39,944 nt of DNA from assembly GCA_015296065.1 (NCBI GenBank), contig DVDU01000239.1:1-39944 (forward strand), read 5' to 3'. Position numbers and translations under genes: made by a program. This DNA comes from Oscillatoriaceae cyanobacterium M33_DOE_052. Its GTDB lineage: Bacteria > Cyanobacteriota > Cyanobacteriia > Cyanobacteriales > Laspinemataceae. Below, in pieces: positions 1 through 7,850 of this stretch. The notes under the pieces are model-generated. The model did no database searches. It was not told the DNA's origin and was given only the letters and a program-made list of their open reading frames with translations. How positions within the stretch are numbered: the first letter of the stretch is position 1; each line of letters starts with the position of its first letter.

Positions 1-36
1 ACACTCCCCACACTCCCCACACTCCCCACACTCCCC
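1..36. repeat. Nonamer tandem repeat, 4 units
   Basis: Four perfect copies of ACACTCCCC run from the left edge of the window, followed by two degenerate GTCTCCCC-like units before the apcD stop codon. This is the low-complexity tandem-repeat type common in cyanobacterial intergenic DNA. The same C-rich motif recurs inside the giant gene at 32360-32449, where it is translated. The array may continue to the left of the window. Confidence 0.85.
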
Positions 37-53
37 GTCTCCCCGTCTCCAGA

Positions 54-542
54 TTATCCCGCCATGTACTGAGCAATATAGTCAAAGTAGGGGGCGGCGG
101 CGGCGGCGTCAGCTTCGCTCAGCAAAGAGACGGAAGCATTTTTCAGGCAGCGGATGGATTCCACCATACCGGGCATGGGGACACCGAGAGCGTTGTACAT
201 CTCACGAGCCCCAATTAAGCCGATTTGTTCGATTTCTGCCGTGTCGCCGGTGAGAACGCCGTAGGTGGCTAGACGCAGATACCAGCCGAAGTCCCGTAAA
301 CATTGGGCCCGCTGTTTGGTGCCGTAGGCGTTGCCACCGGGGGCGATGAAATCAGGCCGTTTGGTCCAGAGCTGCTTGCTGGCTTGCTCCACAATCTTTT
401 TTTCATTTTCCGCGAGGGTGGTGGCAATGCGCACCCGCTGTTCCCCGGTTTGAAAAAAGCTACTGATGCTCTGCAGTTCCCCGCTGCTGGGATAGCGCAG
501 GTTGTCGTCCGCTTTGAGAATAACTTGGCTAACTACACTCAT
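54..542 (-). CDS. apcD: Allophycocyanin alpha-B subunit (ApcD)
   Basis: A 162-residue phycobiliprotein of normal family length. The start ([22 protein letters not shown]) and the centre ([14 protein letters not shown]) match the ApcD type of allophycocyanin. Cys81 in the RAQC motif is the expected phycocyanobilin attachment site. From family knowledge, ApcD is a minor red-shifted subunit of the phycobilisome core and acts as a terminal emitter passing excitation energy to the photosystems, on the cytoplasmic face of the thylakoid. The gene stands alone on the minus strand, away from any apcABC cluster in this window, which is usual. It diverges from the methyltransferase gene across about 155 bp. 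Identification as ApcD rather than ApcA rests on recognised sequence pattern, not on an alignment. Confidence 0.95.
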   Translation of the reverse strand: MSVVSQVILKADDNLRYPSSGELQSISSFFQTGEQRVRIATTLAENEKKIVEQASKQLWTKRPDFIAPGGNAYGTKQRAQCLRDFGWYLRLATYGVLTGDTAEIEQIGLIGAREMYNALGVPMPGMVESIRCLKNASVSLLSEADAAAAAPYFDYIAQYMAG

Positions 543-698
543 TATTATCCAGAAGGGTTGTTGAATACATGTTTGTAGTTTACCGATTCGGGGGAACAGA
601 GATAAAGATTGGTTTTGGCATCTGGGGATTTTCTGGGAAGATGATTAATATATGATTAGAGATTGGTAACGGCAGGGGCCAGTAAGGAATTGACGACG

Positions 699-2090
699 AT
701 GGAAAGGGGCAGGTGGCAGCAGGGGAGCTTGGTGGAGCTGACGGTGACGGATTTGAGCGATACGGGGGAGGGGGTGGGCAGGTTTGAGAATCGACCGGTG
801 TTTGTGCCGGATGCGGTTCCGGGCGATCGGGCAGATGTACGCCTCGTGATGGTGAAACCGAATTATGCCCGAGGGCAACTACAACAGCTAAAGCAGCCGG
901 GACCGGCTCGCATTCGCCCCAGTTGTATTGTGGCGGATAAATGCGGTGGGTGTCAGTGGCAGCATATTGCCTATGACTACCAGCGACAAGCGAAGCAAAA
1001 TATTGTGATTCAAGCCTTAGAAAGGATCGGCGGTATCCCTAACCCACCGGTGGCGGCTCCTTTGGCAATCTCCACGCCGGAGGCTTTGCCATCTTTGGGT
1101 TATCGCAATAAATGCAGTTTTGCTTTGGGGGTTTCGGCTACGGGTCAAGTGCAAGCGGGATATTATCAAAAGGGAAGTCACCGCTTGCTTAACCTCAACC
1201 GTTGTCCGGTACAGGACGATCGCCTTAACCCCCTGCTCCAAGAAATCAAAGGGGATATGCAAAACCGTGGCTGGCGAGTTTACGATGAAACCCGCCACAG
1301 TGGTGAGGTGCGTAATTTGTCCCTGCGAGTAGGGAGACGCACTGGGGAAATATTGTTAACTTTAGTGACACGCACCGGCAATTTGCCAGGAATAGAAGAG
1401 CAAGCTAGCCAGTGGCTGAGTCGGTATCCCGGTTTGGTGGGGGTATGTTTGAATTTGAACCCCCACCGAACTAATGCCATTTTTGGGGAAGAAATGGTGA
1501 CGATTGCGGGGCGGCCCTACTTGCGGGAGTTATTTGGGGGGTTGGAGTTGCACTTGCGGGGGGATACTTTTTTCCAGGTTTATACTGAAGCGGCAGAGGG
1601 GTTGTTGCAGGCAATTGCTTCTCATTTAGATTTGCAGCCACATCAGATTTTGCTCGATGCCTATTGTGGGATCGGTACATTTACCCTACCCTTGGCGCGG
1701 TATGTGAAGGAAGCGATCGGCTTAGAAGTACAAGCCGCAGCAGTGGACCAAGCCAGAGAAAATGCCCGCCTCAACCAGATCTCTAATGTCAGTTTTATGG
1801 CGGGGAAAGTGGAAGAGTTGCTGCCCGCTTTGGGGGTAACGCCGGATGTGGTATTGCTGGATCCGCCCCGGAAGGGGTGCGATCGAGCCGTCCTGGAAAC
1901 CCTGTTACAAATGCGACCCGATCGCCTCGCTTACATTAGCTGTAAACCTGCCACCCTGGCGCGTGACCTGAAAATCTTCATCGAAGGTGGCTACCGCCTA
2001 GAACTGGTACAAACAGCCGATTTTTTCCCCCAAACCGCTCATGTAGAATGCGCCGCCTTTCTGCAGCGCCTCAACCCAGAGGATAATTAA
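699..2090 (+). CDS. rlmD: 23S rRNA (uracil-5-)-methyltransferase, RlmD/RumA family
   Basis: An SAM-dependent m5U methyltransferase of about 463 residues. The N-terminus is a TRAM-type OB domain (LVELTVTDLSDTGEGVGRF). It is followed by an iron-sulfur cysteine set (PSCIVADKCGGCQWQ, with a later NRCPVQ cysteine). The C-terminal half has the SAM-binding motif LLDAYCGIGTFTLPLA, the LLDPPRKGCD motif and the YISCKPATLARDL motif carrying the catalytic cysteine. The family methylates a uridine of 23S rRNA; which uridine cannot be decided here. I chose ATG 699 because AAGGA at 684-688 lies 10 nt upstream and the TRAM domain begins just after it. A TTG 36 nt further upstream is also in frame. A short UUCG-loop hairpin (2137-2148) follows the stop. 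The DUF1232 gene begins 96 nt downstream on the same strand. Confidence 0.93.
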   Translation: MERGRWQQGSLVELTVTDLSDTGEGVGRFENRPVFVPDAVPGDRADVRLVMVKPNYARGQLQQLKQPGPARIRPSCIVADKCGGCQWQHIAYDYQRQAKQNIVIQALERIGGIPNPPVAAPLAISTPEALPSLGYRNKCSFALGVSATGQVQAGYYQKGSHRLLNLNRCPVQDDRLNPLLQEIKGDMQNRGWRVYDETRHSGEVRNLSLRVGRRTGEILLTLVTRTGNLPGIEEQASQWLSRYPGLVGVCLNLNPHRTNAIFGEEMVTIAGRPYLRELFGGLELHLRGDTFFQVYTEAAEGLLQAIASHLDLQPHQILLDAYCGIGTFTLPLARYVKEAIGLEVQAAAVDQARENARLNQISNVSFMAGKVEELLPALGVTPDVVLLDPPRKGCDRAVLETLLQMRPDRLAYISCKPATLARDLKIFIEGGYRLELVQTADFFPQTAHVECAAFLQRLNPEDN

Positions 2091-2186
2091 CCCAGTGTAG
2101 CTATCCACACAAATTTAGGGAGAGTTCTACACCATCAGCCTTCGGGCTTCTTTGTCAAAATCAACACAGAACCCGAGAGTAAACAC

Positions 2187-2504
2187 ATGAGCTTTAATAT
2201 TCAATCCCTGTATGAATGGTATCGCCGCACCCTTCGCCACCCCAAATATCGCTGGTGGATAATTCTGGGAACCTTGGTTTATTTGCTCAGCCCCATTGAC
2301 ATCTCCCCGGACTTCCTACCCATTGTTGGTCAAGTCGATGATATTGCCCTCCTCACCCTCCTGGTTGCGGAGCTATCCCAAATAGTTGTGGATTACTTCA
2401 AATCCCGGCAGTCTGAGAACAGTGTCCCCTCATCCACTGCTGCGGGTGACACCTCTCACCGTGGAGAAAGTACCGTAGAGGTAGAAGCCACTTCCTTGGA
2501 ATAA
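2187..2504 (+). CDS. DUF1232 (YkvA-family) small membrane protein
   Basis: A 105-residue protein whose central part (WWIILGTLVYLLSPIDISPD, then FLPIVGQVDDIALL) is the DUF1232 signature: a hydrophobic segment ending in YLLSPIDxxPD followed by GxxDDIA. One or two membrane segments are expected at about residues 22-42 and 50-68. The polar, Ser/Thr/Glu-rich tail after residue 72 looks disordered. The molecular function of the family is not known. The gene follows the methyltransferase gene and is closed by a strong hairpin terminator, so the two may share a transcript. The upstream ribosome binding site is weak (GAGAG about 10 nt before the ATG). Confidence 0.88.
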   Translation: MSFNIQSLYEWYRRTLRHPKYRWWIILGTLVYLLSPIDISPDFLPIVGQVDDIALLTLLVAELSQIVVDYFKSRQSENSVPSSTAAGDTSHRGESTVEVEATSLE

Positions 2505-2530
2505 GCTGGGAGCATTTGCTTGCTACCCTG

Positions 2531-2561
2531 AAAAACCCGGTAATCCCTACCGGGTTTTTTT
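2531..2561 (+). terminator. Rho-independent terminator after the DUF1232 gene
   Basis: An inverted repeat, ACCCGGTA (2535-2542) and TACCGGGT (2548-2555), with a 5-nt loop. It is flanked by A-tract and T-tract extensions and ends in a run of seven T residues. It lies 27 nt after the stop codon at 2504 and fits an intrinsic terminator for the plus-strand pair. Confidence 0.88.
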
Positions 2562-2945
2562 ATGTGGAAGCGGGGGGGGTAGGGATGTCTTGCTTGTCAC
2601 TTGTCACTTGTCCCTTGTCACTTGTACTGGCAAGAAAGCTCTTCGCCCCTACCAAATGACCAATGACAAAGGACTAAGGACAAAGGACTAAGGACAAGGG
2701 ACATTATAAAGAATGTATTACAATTCTCAGAACCGGCAATTTTTCCTGGTAAAAATAGGGTTGATCGGAAGGTTTACGGAGGTAGAGCCGCCGCAGTCAT
2801 GGGGAAAAATGGGGCAAAAATGTGCCGCTTCTTCGGCCCTATCCCTACCTAGCCTGTGACTCATCCCTTTCCTCCCACCTGTAGTGCCCTGTCACGGGGC
2901 AGCAGGTAAAATAGCAGCGAAGTGTTACCTTGTCAATAGTGGTCA
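2562..2945. other. Gene-free spacer with heptamer arrays before lpxD
   Basis: No convincing reading frame. The left half holds two heptanucleotide repeat arrays, listed separately. The right half (about 2705-2945) is unique sequence and must contain the lpxD promoter, but I see no clear sigma-70 boxes. The sequence just before the lpxD ATG (GTCAATAGTGGTCA) has no strong Shine-Dalgarno motif. Confidence 0.6.
2593..2703. repeat. Heptanucleotide repeat arrays (STRR type) in inverted orientation
   Basis: Five units of CTTGTCA or one-base variants occupy 2593-2627. Seven units of the AATGACA/AAGGACA/AAGGACT type occupy 2655-2703. The first block is roughly the reverse complement of the second, so the region is a large imperfect inverted repeat. 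Short tandemly repeated heptamers of this kind are well known in filamentous cyanobacteria. Confidence 0.85.
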
Positions 2946-4016
2946 ATGAAGTTTAATGAAGTGGTAGAAAAACTGGGGGATGCTGCTGCCTGCAATAGCC
3001 TGAGTCTGGGGGGCGTCAATCCCGAAATTACCCGGGTGGCAGCGGTGGAGGAGGCAACAGCAGGCAGCCTCAGTTATATAGAAGGAGCTAAATTTAAGGA
3101 ATGGGTGAGTTTAACTGGGGCGTCGGCTTTGATTTTGCCTCTAGATGAGCAGTTTCAAGGACAAGCGACGGCGCGGGGAATTGCTTGGATTGCGACGGTG
3201 GAACCGCGCTTGTTATTTGCCCGGACTCTGGCTCTATTTTACCAACCCTGGCGGCCAAAACCGGGGATTCATCCCTCGGCAACGATCGATCCGAGTGCAG
3301 AAATTGAGGCAGATGTTTATATCGGAGCCGGAGTGACGATCGGCTCTGGCGTCAAAATTGGATTTGGTGCTTGCCTGCACCCAAATGTGGTAATTTATCC
3401 AGATGTAGAAATTGGAGCCAACACGATATTACATGCCAACTGCACAATTCACGAGCGCAGTCGCATTGGTCCAGATTGCACAATTCAGAGCGGTGTGGTG
3501 ATCGGTGGCGAGGGTTTTGGATTCGTCGCCACCGGCGCTGGTTGGGAGAAAATGGAGCAGTCAGGTTATGTGGTGTTGTCCTCTGGGGTGGAGGTGGGTT
3601 CTAATACTACGATCGACCGTCCCGCAGTGGGGGAAACCCGCATCGGTAAAAATACGAAAATCGATAATTTGGTGCAAATAGGTCACGGTTGCCACATCGG
3701 TGAAAACTGCGCTATTGCTTCCCAGGTGGGGCTTGCAGGTGGTGCCAAATTGGGAAATAATGTCATCCTGGGAGGTCAGGTGGGCATTTCAAATCGGGTC
3801 CATGTTGGCGATGGGGCGATCGCCTCTGCCAAAACAGGAATTCACAGCGATGTTCCCCCCCATACGATCGTTTCCGGCTACCCTGCCATTCCCAACAAAC
3901 TCTGGCTGAAAACCGCTGCCATCTACAATCGCCTCCCAGAAATTTACCAATCCCTCAAGCAGCTCCAGCGGCGTTTGGGAACCGTTGCCGATCGGCCTCC
4001 CGATCCTCCTACCTGA
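2946..4016 (+). CDS. lpxD: UDP-3-O-acylglucosamine N-acyltransferase (LpxD)
   Basis: A 356-residue enzyme of lipid A biosynthesis. It transfers a 3-hydroxyacyl chain from acyl-carrier protein to the 2-amino group of UDP-3-O-acylglucosamine in the cytoplasm. Residues about 1-105 form the uridine-binding LpxD N-terminal domain. From about residue 110 there is a left-handed beta-helix of hexapeptide repeats ([18 protein letters not shown] and many more). His247 in the [12 protein letters not shown] motif is the expected catalytic base. The C-terminus ([18 protein letters not shown]) is the usual terminal helix. In this window lpxD is not next to lpxA, lpxC or fabZ. A hairpin at 4056-4095 probably ends transcription. 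Confidence 0.95.
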   Translation: MKFNEVVEKLGDAAACNSLSLGGVNPEITRVAAVEEATAGSLSYIEGAKFKEWVSLTGASALILPLDEQFQGQATARGIAWIATVEPRLLFARTLALFYQPWRPKPGIHPSATIDPSAEIEADVYIGAGVTIGSGVKIGFGACLHPNVVIYPDVEIGANTILHANCTIHERSRIGPDCTIQSGVVIGGEGFGFVATGAGWEKMEQSGYVVLSSGVEVGSNTTIDRPAVGETRIGKNTKIDNLVQIGHGCHIGENCAIASQVGLAGGAKLGNNVILGGQVGISNRVHVGDGAIASAKTGIHSDVPPHTIVSGYPAIPNKLWLKTAAIYNRLPEIYQSLKQLQRRLGTVADRPPDPPT

Positions 4017-4055
4017 TGAGCAATTGAGTTGGGGGGAGTTGGCACAAGATGGCTC

Positions 4056-4095
4056 AGGATGGGGCAGATTTTCCTTACCCATCTTGCCCCATCCT
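4056..4095 (+). terminator. Hairpin downstream of lpxD
   Basis: AGGATGGGGCA (4056-4066) pairs perfectly with TGCCCCATCCT (4085-4095) across an 18-nt loop, 39 nt after the lpxD stop. There is no long T-run after it, so it may be a transcript-end stabiliser rather than a classical intrinsic terminator. The rest of the 4017-4335 spacer is A/T-rich and leads into the cyAbrB gene. A TTGACA hexamer lies at 4283-4288, but no well-spaced -10 box follows it. Confidence 0.55.
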
Positions 4096-4335
4096 TAACC
4101 GGGGTGGTAGTGAAAATTTGCCTCAAATCAGCCCCAGACCCAGAAAAATTGTCAAAAATGCTGCAAATTTAAGACCCACTCCCGAGGGGCGCTTATTAAA
4201 TAATCAAAAATTTTCGGGATTTAGGCAAAAAAAGTTGTGACAAATCTCGAATTTAAGGATATATTTTTGATAAGGCGTCCAATTGACATGGACTACCATT
4301 TAATTTCTTAGAATGGAAGGATATCAGGCAAAACG

Positions 4336-4755
4336 ATGATTGACACTGCAACCGCACCACTTACCGGAAAGGCGCTGCTTCAAAAAGTAAAAGAACTCTC
4401 GAACTTACCCCGGCGTGAAACCGCGAAGCGCTGCGGCTACTACACCAGCACAAAAGGCGGTCAAACCCGCGTTAATCTTACGGATTTTTATGACGCGGTA
4501 CTGGCTGCCAAAGGTGTCGCCTTAGATCCAGAAGGAGCCAAAGACGGTCGCGGTCGCGAACCTACCTACCGGGTGAGCGTCCACAAAAACGGCCAAATTG
4601 TCATCGGTTCCACCTATACTCAGGCGATGAACTTGAAGCCCGGAGATGAGTTTGAAATCAAGCTGGGCTACAAGCATATTCACCTGATCCAGGTGGATGG
4701 AGACAAAAAAGGCTCCGATAATGACGTCATATCTTTTGATGACGACGAGGAATAA
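4336..4755 (+). CDS. cyAbrB-family transcriptional regulator (CalA/cyAbrB1 type)
   Basis: A 139-residue protein beginning LTGKALLQKVKELSNLPRRE, the hallmark of cyanobacterial AbrB-like regulators. The N-terminal part (residues 9-70, including TAKRCGYYT and VNLTDFYDAVLAAKG) is the cyanobacterium-specific region. The C-terminal part (about 77-120: YRVSVHKNGQIVIGSTYTQAMNLKPGDEFEIKLG) is the AbrB-like DNA-binding swapped hairpin. The acidic tail ends SFDDDEE. From family knowledge these proteins regulate carbon/nitrogen balance, hydrogenase and other genes. The wording fits the cyAbrB1 (CalA) branch better than cyAbrB2. It appears monocistronic, with a structured region following it. Confidence 0.92.
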   Translation: MIDTATAPLTGKALLQKVKELSNLPRRETAKRCGYYTSTKGGQTRVNLTDFYDAVLAAKGVALDPEGAKDGRGREPTYRVSVHKNGQIVIGSTYTQAMNLKPGDEFEIKLGYKHIHLIQVDGDKKGSDNDVISFDDDEE

Positions 4756-5290
4756 TCGCGATTGGGAGTAGCCACAAGCCAGTAGCCCCGGAGGCTCCCC
4801 CAGCAATGGTAGGGGCTCAGTCCTAAAAATGGGCTTGTGGCTAAGGTGACAGGGCTCAATTTTGGCTCTCTTCGCCATTGAGCCTAGCCAGGGCATATTT
4901 TGGGCAAATTCAGTGGCTAACCACGGTCAAAATTAGTGGCTGCGGTTTTGATTTCGCAGGCAGGGAGCCGGAATTTTACCCTGCCTATGCTTCTCGATCG
5001 CGTCATCTAATCCCTTGACAGCCCCAAAACCTTAAACTCAGCCGGATGATGCGATCAAAATTAGCCTCGCCACTCCGTAAGGCCAAAGCATTGCTATGTC
5101 CTGGATATCTGGAAAGCGGCGACGCGGCAGATTTTGATGGTCAGATCAAATCTGATGGCTTCACTATTGGTTGGCTAACCCCCCCATCCCCCCTCTGTGA
5201 CCTCTGTGCCTCGGTGGTGAATATAAACCACTTTTGGCACAAAGGACACAAAGAAAGATGAAACAGCGGCGCTATGGCTGGGGGTTGGCT
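4756..5290. other. Gene-poor spacer with two hairpins after the cyAbrB gene
   Basis: The spacer separates the cyAbrB gene from the convergent MCE gene. TAGCCACAAGCC (4769-4780) pairs perfectly with GGCTTGTGGCTA (4832-4843), with an inner AGCCCC (4784-4789) and GGGGCT (4812-4817) stem. A second hairpin pairs GGCTCAAT (4853-4860) with ATTGAGCC (4877-4884). Near 5190-5257 there is the 'CTCTGTGCC...GGCACAAAGGACACAAAG' type of repeat seen in many cyanobacterial spacers. A 71-codon frame at 5046-5261 runs through that repeat and looks spurious. A 23-codon frame at 5258-5329 is treated in the findings. Confidence 0.65.
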
Positions 5291-6667
5291 TTAGCGTGTT
5301 TGCCCCTCTGGCATTTTCTGATTTGGTGATGGTAAAGGTGAAGCGGCAGGGTTGTCACCAGGGGTGGGAGAAATTGCCTCGATTTCGGGGCTAATGGCAG
5401 CGGTCAGGATGGCTAAGTTATGGGCAAGTGCCGTTTGCTCCTCGAGGTTTTCGGTGGTAGAAAGGAGCTGATTTAGGGTATCAATCAGTTCGCGCAGATT
5501 GTTGAGAAAATTGGGGTCGCCGGTGAGCCGGTCTAAATCAGAGGTGATTTTCTCCACATTCTGAAAAGTGGTACGGGCTGAGTCTAGGGTTTGTTGGAGC
5601 TGGAGCAGATTGGTGGAGTTGGAAAAGTCGCGCAAGTTGGTGGAAGCTCGGGTGGCATCGAGAGAGACTTGGGCAAGATTGCTGCTAATGGTTTCTAGGT
5701 TGCCGAGGATTTCTGATCGTTCTACTTGCTGCAGTCCGGTTTGGACGCTGGCGAGGGCTGGTTTGAGATTATTCACGGCTCCACGCAACTCTAAGCTGGT
5801 GGCATTGAGATTATCTAAAGTTCCCACTAGGGTAGAGCGGTTGCTGGCGACTAGCTGATTGAGGTTGACGACCAAAGCATTGACATCTTTGGCTGTGCCC
5901 TGGAGTTGGTTGGTAATGGTGCTAAATTGGGCGACGGTATTCCTAATTTGGGTGCTGGTGGCGCTGAATTCGCCGATCGTACCATTAACCCGATTGGCGG
6001 CTTGCTCGAGGGCGGTAACGGAACGGGTGGCTGAGGCGCTCAGGGGCGTAAGCTGTTTATCAATGGAGACACTGAGCATATTTAGCTGCCTCGATAGTTG
6101 GGCGATTTCTGCCATTGCTGAGGTGCTGTTTTGCATGAGCTGACCCAGACCAGCCACAAATCGCGGATCGCCAAAACTTTTGCTAAATTGCAGGGTGGAG
6201 CGGAGCAGTTCGTCAAAGGTGACGCCGATTCTGCCTTTGAGCCGATCGCGATCGCACAAAATCACATCGGAATTACAGTCCTGGTCTAAGGGGTCTGGGG
6301 CATTAGCGACGGATGTAACTGGTTTGAGGGGAATAATATCGATGGAGGCTTCGCCGATGAATCCCGCCTGATTCGCCTCGATGATGACTTCGCTGGGCAT
6401 GACTAAATCTGTGGCAGTAATGCCTAACTCTACTTCTACGCCGTTGGTACTGGGGGAGATGGCTTTGACTCTGCCCACCTGCACCCCGCGATAGCGCACG
6501 ACGCCGCCGATTTGCAATTTGGCGATGTTGTCGAATTCGGCGACGATCGTATAACCTTTTTTGCCCAGGGCGATGTCTCGCAACCAGAAGATGAGGAACC
6601 CTAACATCCCCACACCAAAGAGAATTAACAAGCCCACCGAGCCTTCTCTAACTTTTCGCGATCGCAT
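5291..6667 (-). CDS. MCE/MlaD-domain lipid-transport protein
   Basis: About 458 residues. A basic N-terminus (MRSRKVREGSVG) is followed by one membrane anchor (LLILFGVGMLGFLIFWL, about residues 10-27). The MCE (MlaD) domain follows (about 35-115: YTIVAEFDNIAKLQIGGVVRYRGVQVGRV). The long remainder is helical and coiled-coil-like, with many Asn/Gln/Ser/Leu heptads (about 150-410), and ends in a Pro/Ser-rich tail. The family binds lipid between inner and outer membranes and is related to the chloroplast TGD2 subunit. I chose ATG 6665-6667 because GGGAGG lies 6-11 nt upstream; a GTG six codons earlier has no such site. The gene follows its ABC ATPase by 43 nt on the same strand, forming a likely operon. 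The permease (MlaE-like) is not in the window. Confidence 0.9.
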   Translation of the reverse strand: MRSRKVREGSVGLLILFGVGMLGFLIFWLRDIALGKKGYTIVAEFDNIAKLQIGGVVRYRGVQVGRVKAISPSTNGVEVELGITATDLVMPSEVIIEANQAGFIGEASIDIIPLKPVTSVANAPDPLDQDCNSDVILCDRDRLKGRIGVTFDELLRSTLQFSKSFGDPRFVAGLGQLMQNSTSAMAEIAQLSRQLNMLSVSIDKQLTPLSASATRSVTALEQAANRVNGTIGEFSATSTQIRNTVAQFSTITNQLQGTAKDVNALVVNLNQLVASNRSTLVGTLDNLNATSLELRGAVNNLKPALASVQTGLQQVERSEILGNLETISSNLAQVSLDATRASTNLRDFSNSTNLLQLQQTLDSARTTFQNVEKITSDLDRLTGDPNFLNNLRELIDTLNQLLSTTENLEEQTALAHNLAILTAAISPEIEAISPTPGDNPAASPLPSPNQKMPEGQTR

Positions 6668-6710
6668 GTTCTTCCTCCCTATCACCTATGATAAATCAGC
6701 AGTTCCCGCC

Positions 6711-7502
6711 TCAATCAATTACCTGGATCGGTCCGCTGACGCTACCGCTAAAAAACTGGCGCACCATCTGGTTTTCTGTGGTATCAATTTCGGTAATTGT
6801 TCCTTGCCACTGCACTTTCCCCTGGTAAAGAAACACCACTTCATCAGAAGTACGGCGAATGGTGCTATCTTGGTGCGTCACCATGATGTAAGTGCTGCAA
6901 CCGCCTTTTGATGCCTGTAGCTGCCGGATTAAATCTTCAATCACTGTGGAAGCAATGGGATCTAAACCCGCCGTGGGCTCATCGTAGAGCAAAACTTCCG
7001 GAATTGATTTGGGATCGTCCGGGTTAGACATAATCGCACGGGCAAAGCTGACTCGTTTGCGCATCCCCCCAGACAGTTCTGAGGGGTAGCGATCGCCAAT
7101 TCCGGGCAAACCCACCATTTCCAGCTTTTCCTCCACCAGTTCCCGGATTTGAGAACGGGGCATATCGGAATGCTCGTAGAGGAAAAATCCCACATTTTCT
7201 GCCACTGTGAGGGAATCAAATAAAGCCGCATTCTGAAACACCATGCCAATCCCGATCGGATCGGCCAAATCGTCCAACCACCTTTCCCGGCGGTCTCCCT
7301 GGACGTAAACCTCCCCCGCATCAGGTTCGAGCAGCCCAGCAATGATTCGCAAAATCGTTGACTTACCTGTACCCGAAGGGCCGATAATACTCAGGGCCTG
7401 GTGAAGATTAATCTTTAAATCTACACCGTCTAAAATCTTATTGCTGCCAAAAGACTTGCAGATACCCCTTAGTTCTATCAACGGCTCCAGCACTTCGCGC
7501 AT
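6711..7502 (-). CDS. ABC transporter ATPase, MlaF-like (lipid transport)
   Basis: A 263-residue ABC ATPase with every core motif intact: Walker A GPSGTGKST (41-49), Q-loop Gln90 (GMVFQ), signature LSGGM (143-147), Walker B LLYDEP (171-176), and H-loop His210 (VTHQD). The LSGGMRKRVSFARAI signature and DEPTAGLDPIAS are typical of the MlaF/TGD3 branch that powers MCE transporters rather than of solute importers. It lies directly upstream of the MCE gene, so the pair probably forms part of one envelope lipid transporter together with a permease encoded elsewhere. GGAAAAAGG sits immediately before the ATG, so ribosome-site spacing is poor. The gene is divergent from the YvcK-family gene. Confidence 0.92.
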   Translation of the reverse strand: MREVLEPLIELRGICKSFGSNKILDGVDLKINLHQALSIIGPSGTGKSTILRIIAGLLEPDAGEVYVQGDRRERWLDDLADPIGIGMVFQNAALFDSLTVAENVGFFLYEHSDMPRSQIRELVEEKLEMVGLPGIGDRYPSELSGGMRKRVSFARAIMSNPDDPKSIPEVLLYDEPTAGLDPIASTVIEDLIRQLQASKGGCSTYIMVTHQDSTIRRTSDEVVFLYQGKVQWQGTITEIDTTENQMVRQFFSGSVSGPIQVID

Positions 7503-7850
7503 CCTTTTTCCAGATGGGAAACTTACACTTCAGTATAGTGGTCTGTACAAATGACTTACTGGCCAGCTTTTTGGCAGCATCCCAGCAACGTGCCGCCCCT
7601 CTCGTTTCGCTTCTCCCTGGGAGGGCAGGATGGTTTTTGACCAACCAAAGAGACACAGAGGCGATACCCCGGTGGTGCCCCTGCAATCCACCCCACCCAT
7701 TCTCCTCACCATAACAGTGTTAGATTTTGCTTATCCTGTCTCCTGGTTTGTCAACCCTACCATCCCCTGCCATTATCAATCCCCACCACAACTATGCAGT
7801 TGGTAGGGTAATTATGTATTAGCACTTATCCCGCCTTTAACGGAAAAGCT
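7503..7850. other. Divergent spacer between the ABC ATPase and YvcK genes
   Basis: A spacer of 348 nt that must hold promoters for both directions. It contains an inverted repeat, ACCCTACCA (7754-7762) and TGGTAGGGT (7801-7809), separated by 38 nt and positioned 42 nt before the plus-strand ATG. This could be an operator or a mobile-repeat remnant. Several small frames in it (7438-7714) show no protein character. No clear -35/-10 pair was found. Confidence 0.55.

Noticed and set aside
663-698. Upstream TTG start for the methyltransferase
   Set aside because: The ATG at 699 has a better-placed AAGGA and agrees with the start of the TRAM domain.
5046-5261. A 71-codon frame between the cyAbrB and MCE genes
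   Set aside because: Half of it is a common spacer repeat (CTCTGTGCC...AAAGGACACAAAG); there is no ribosome site and no recognisable domain.
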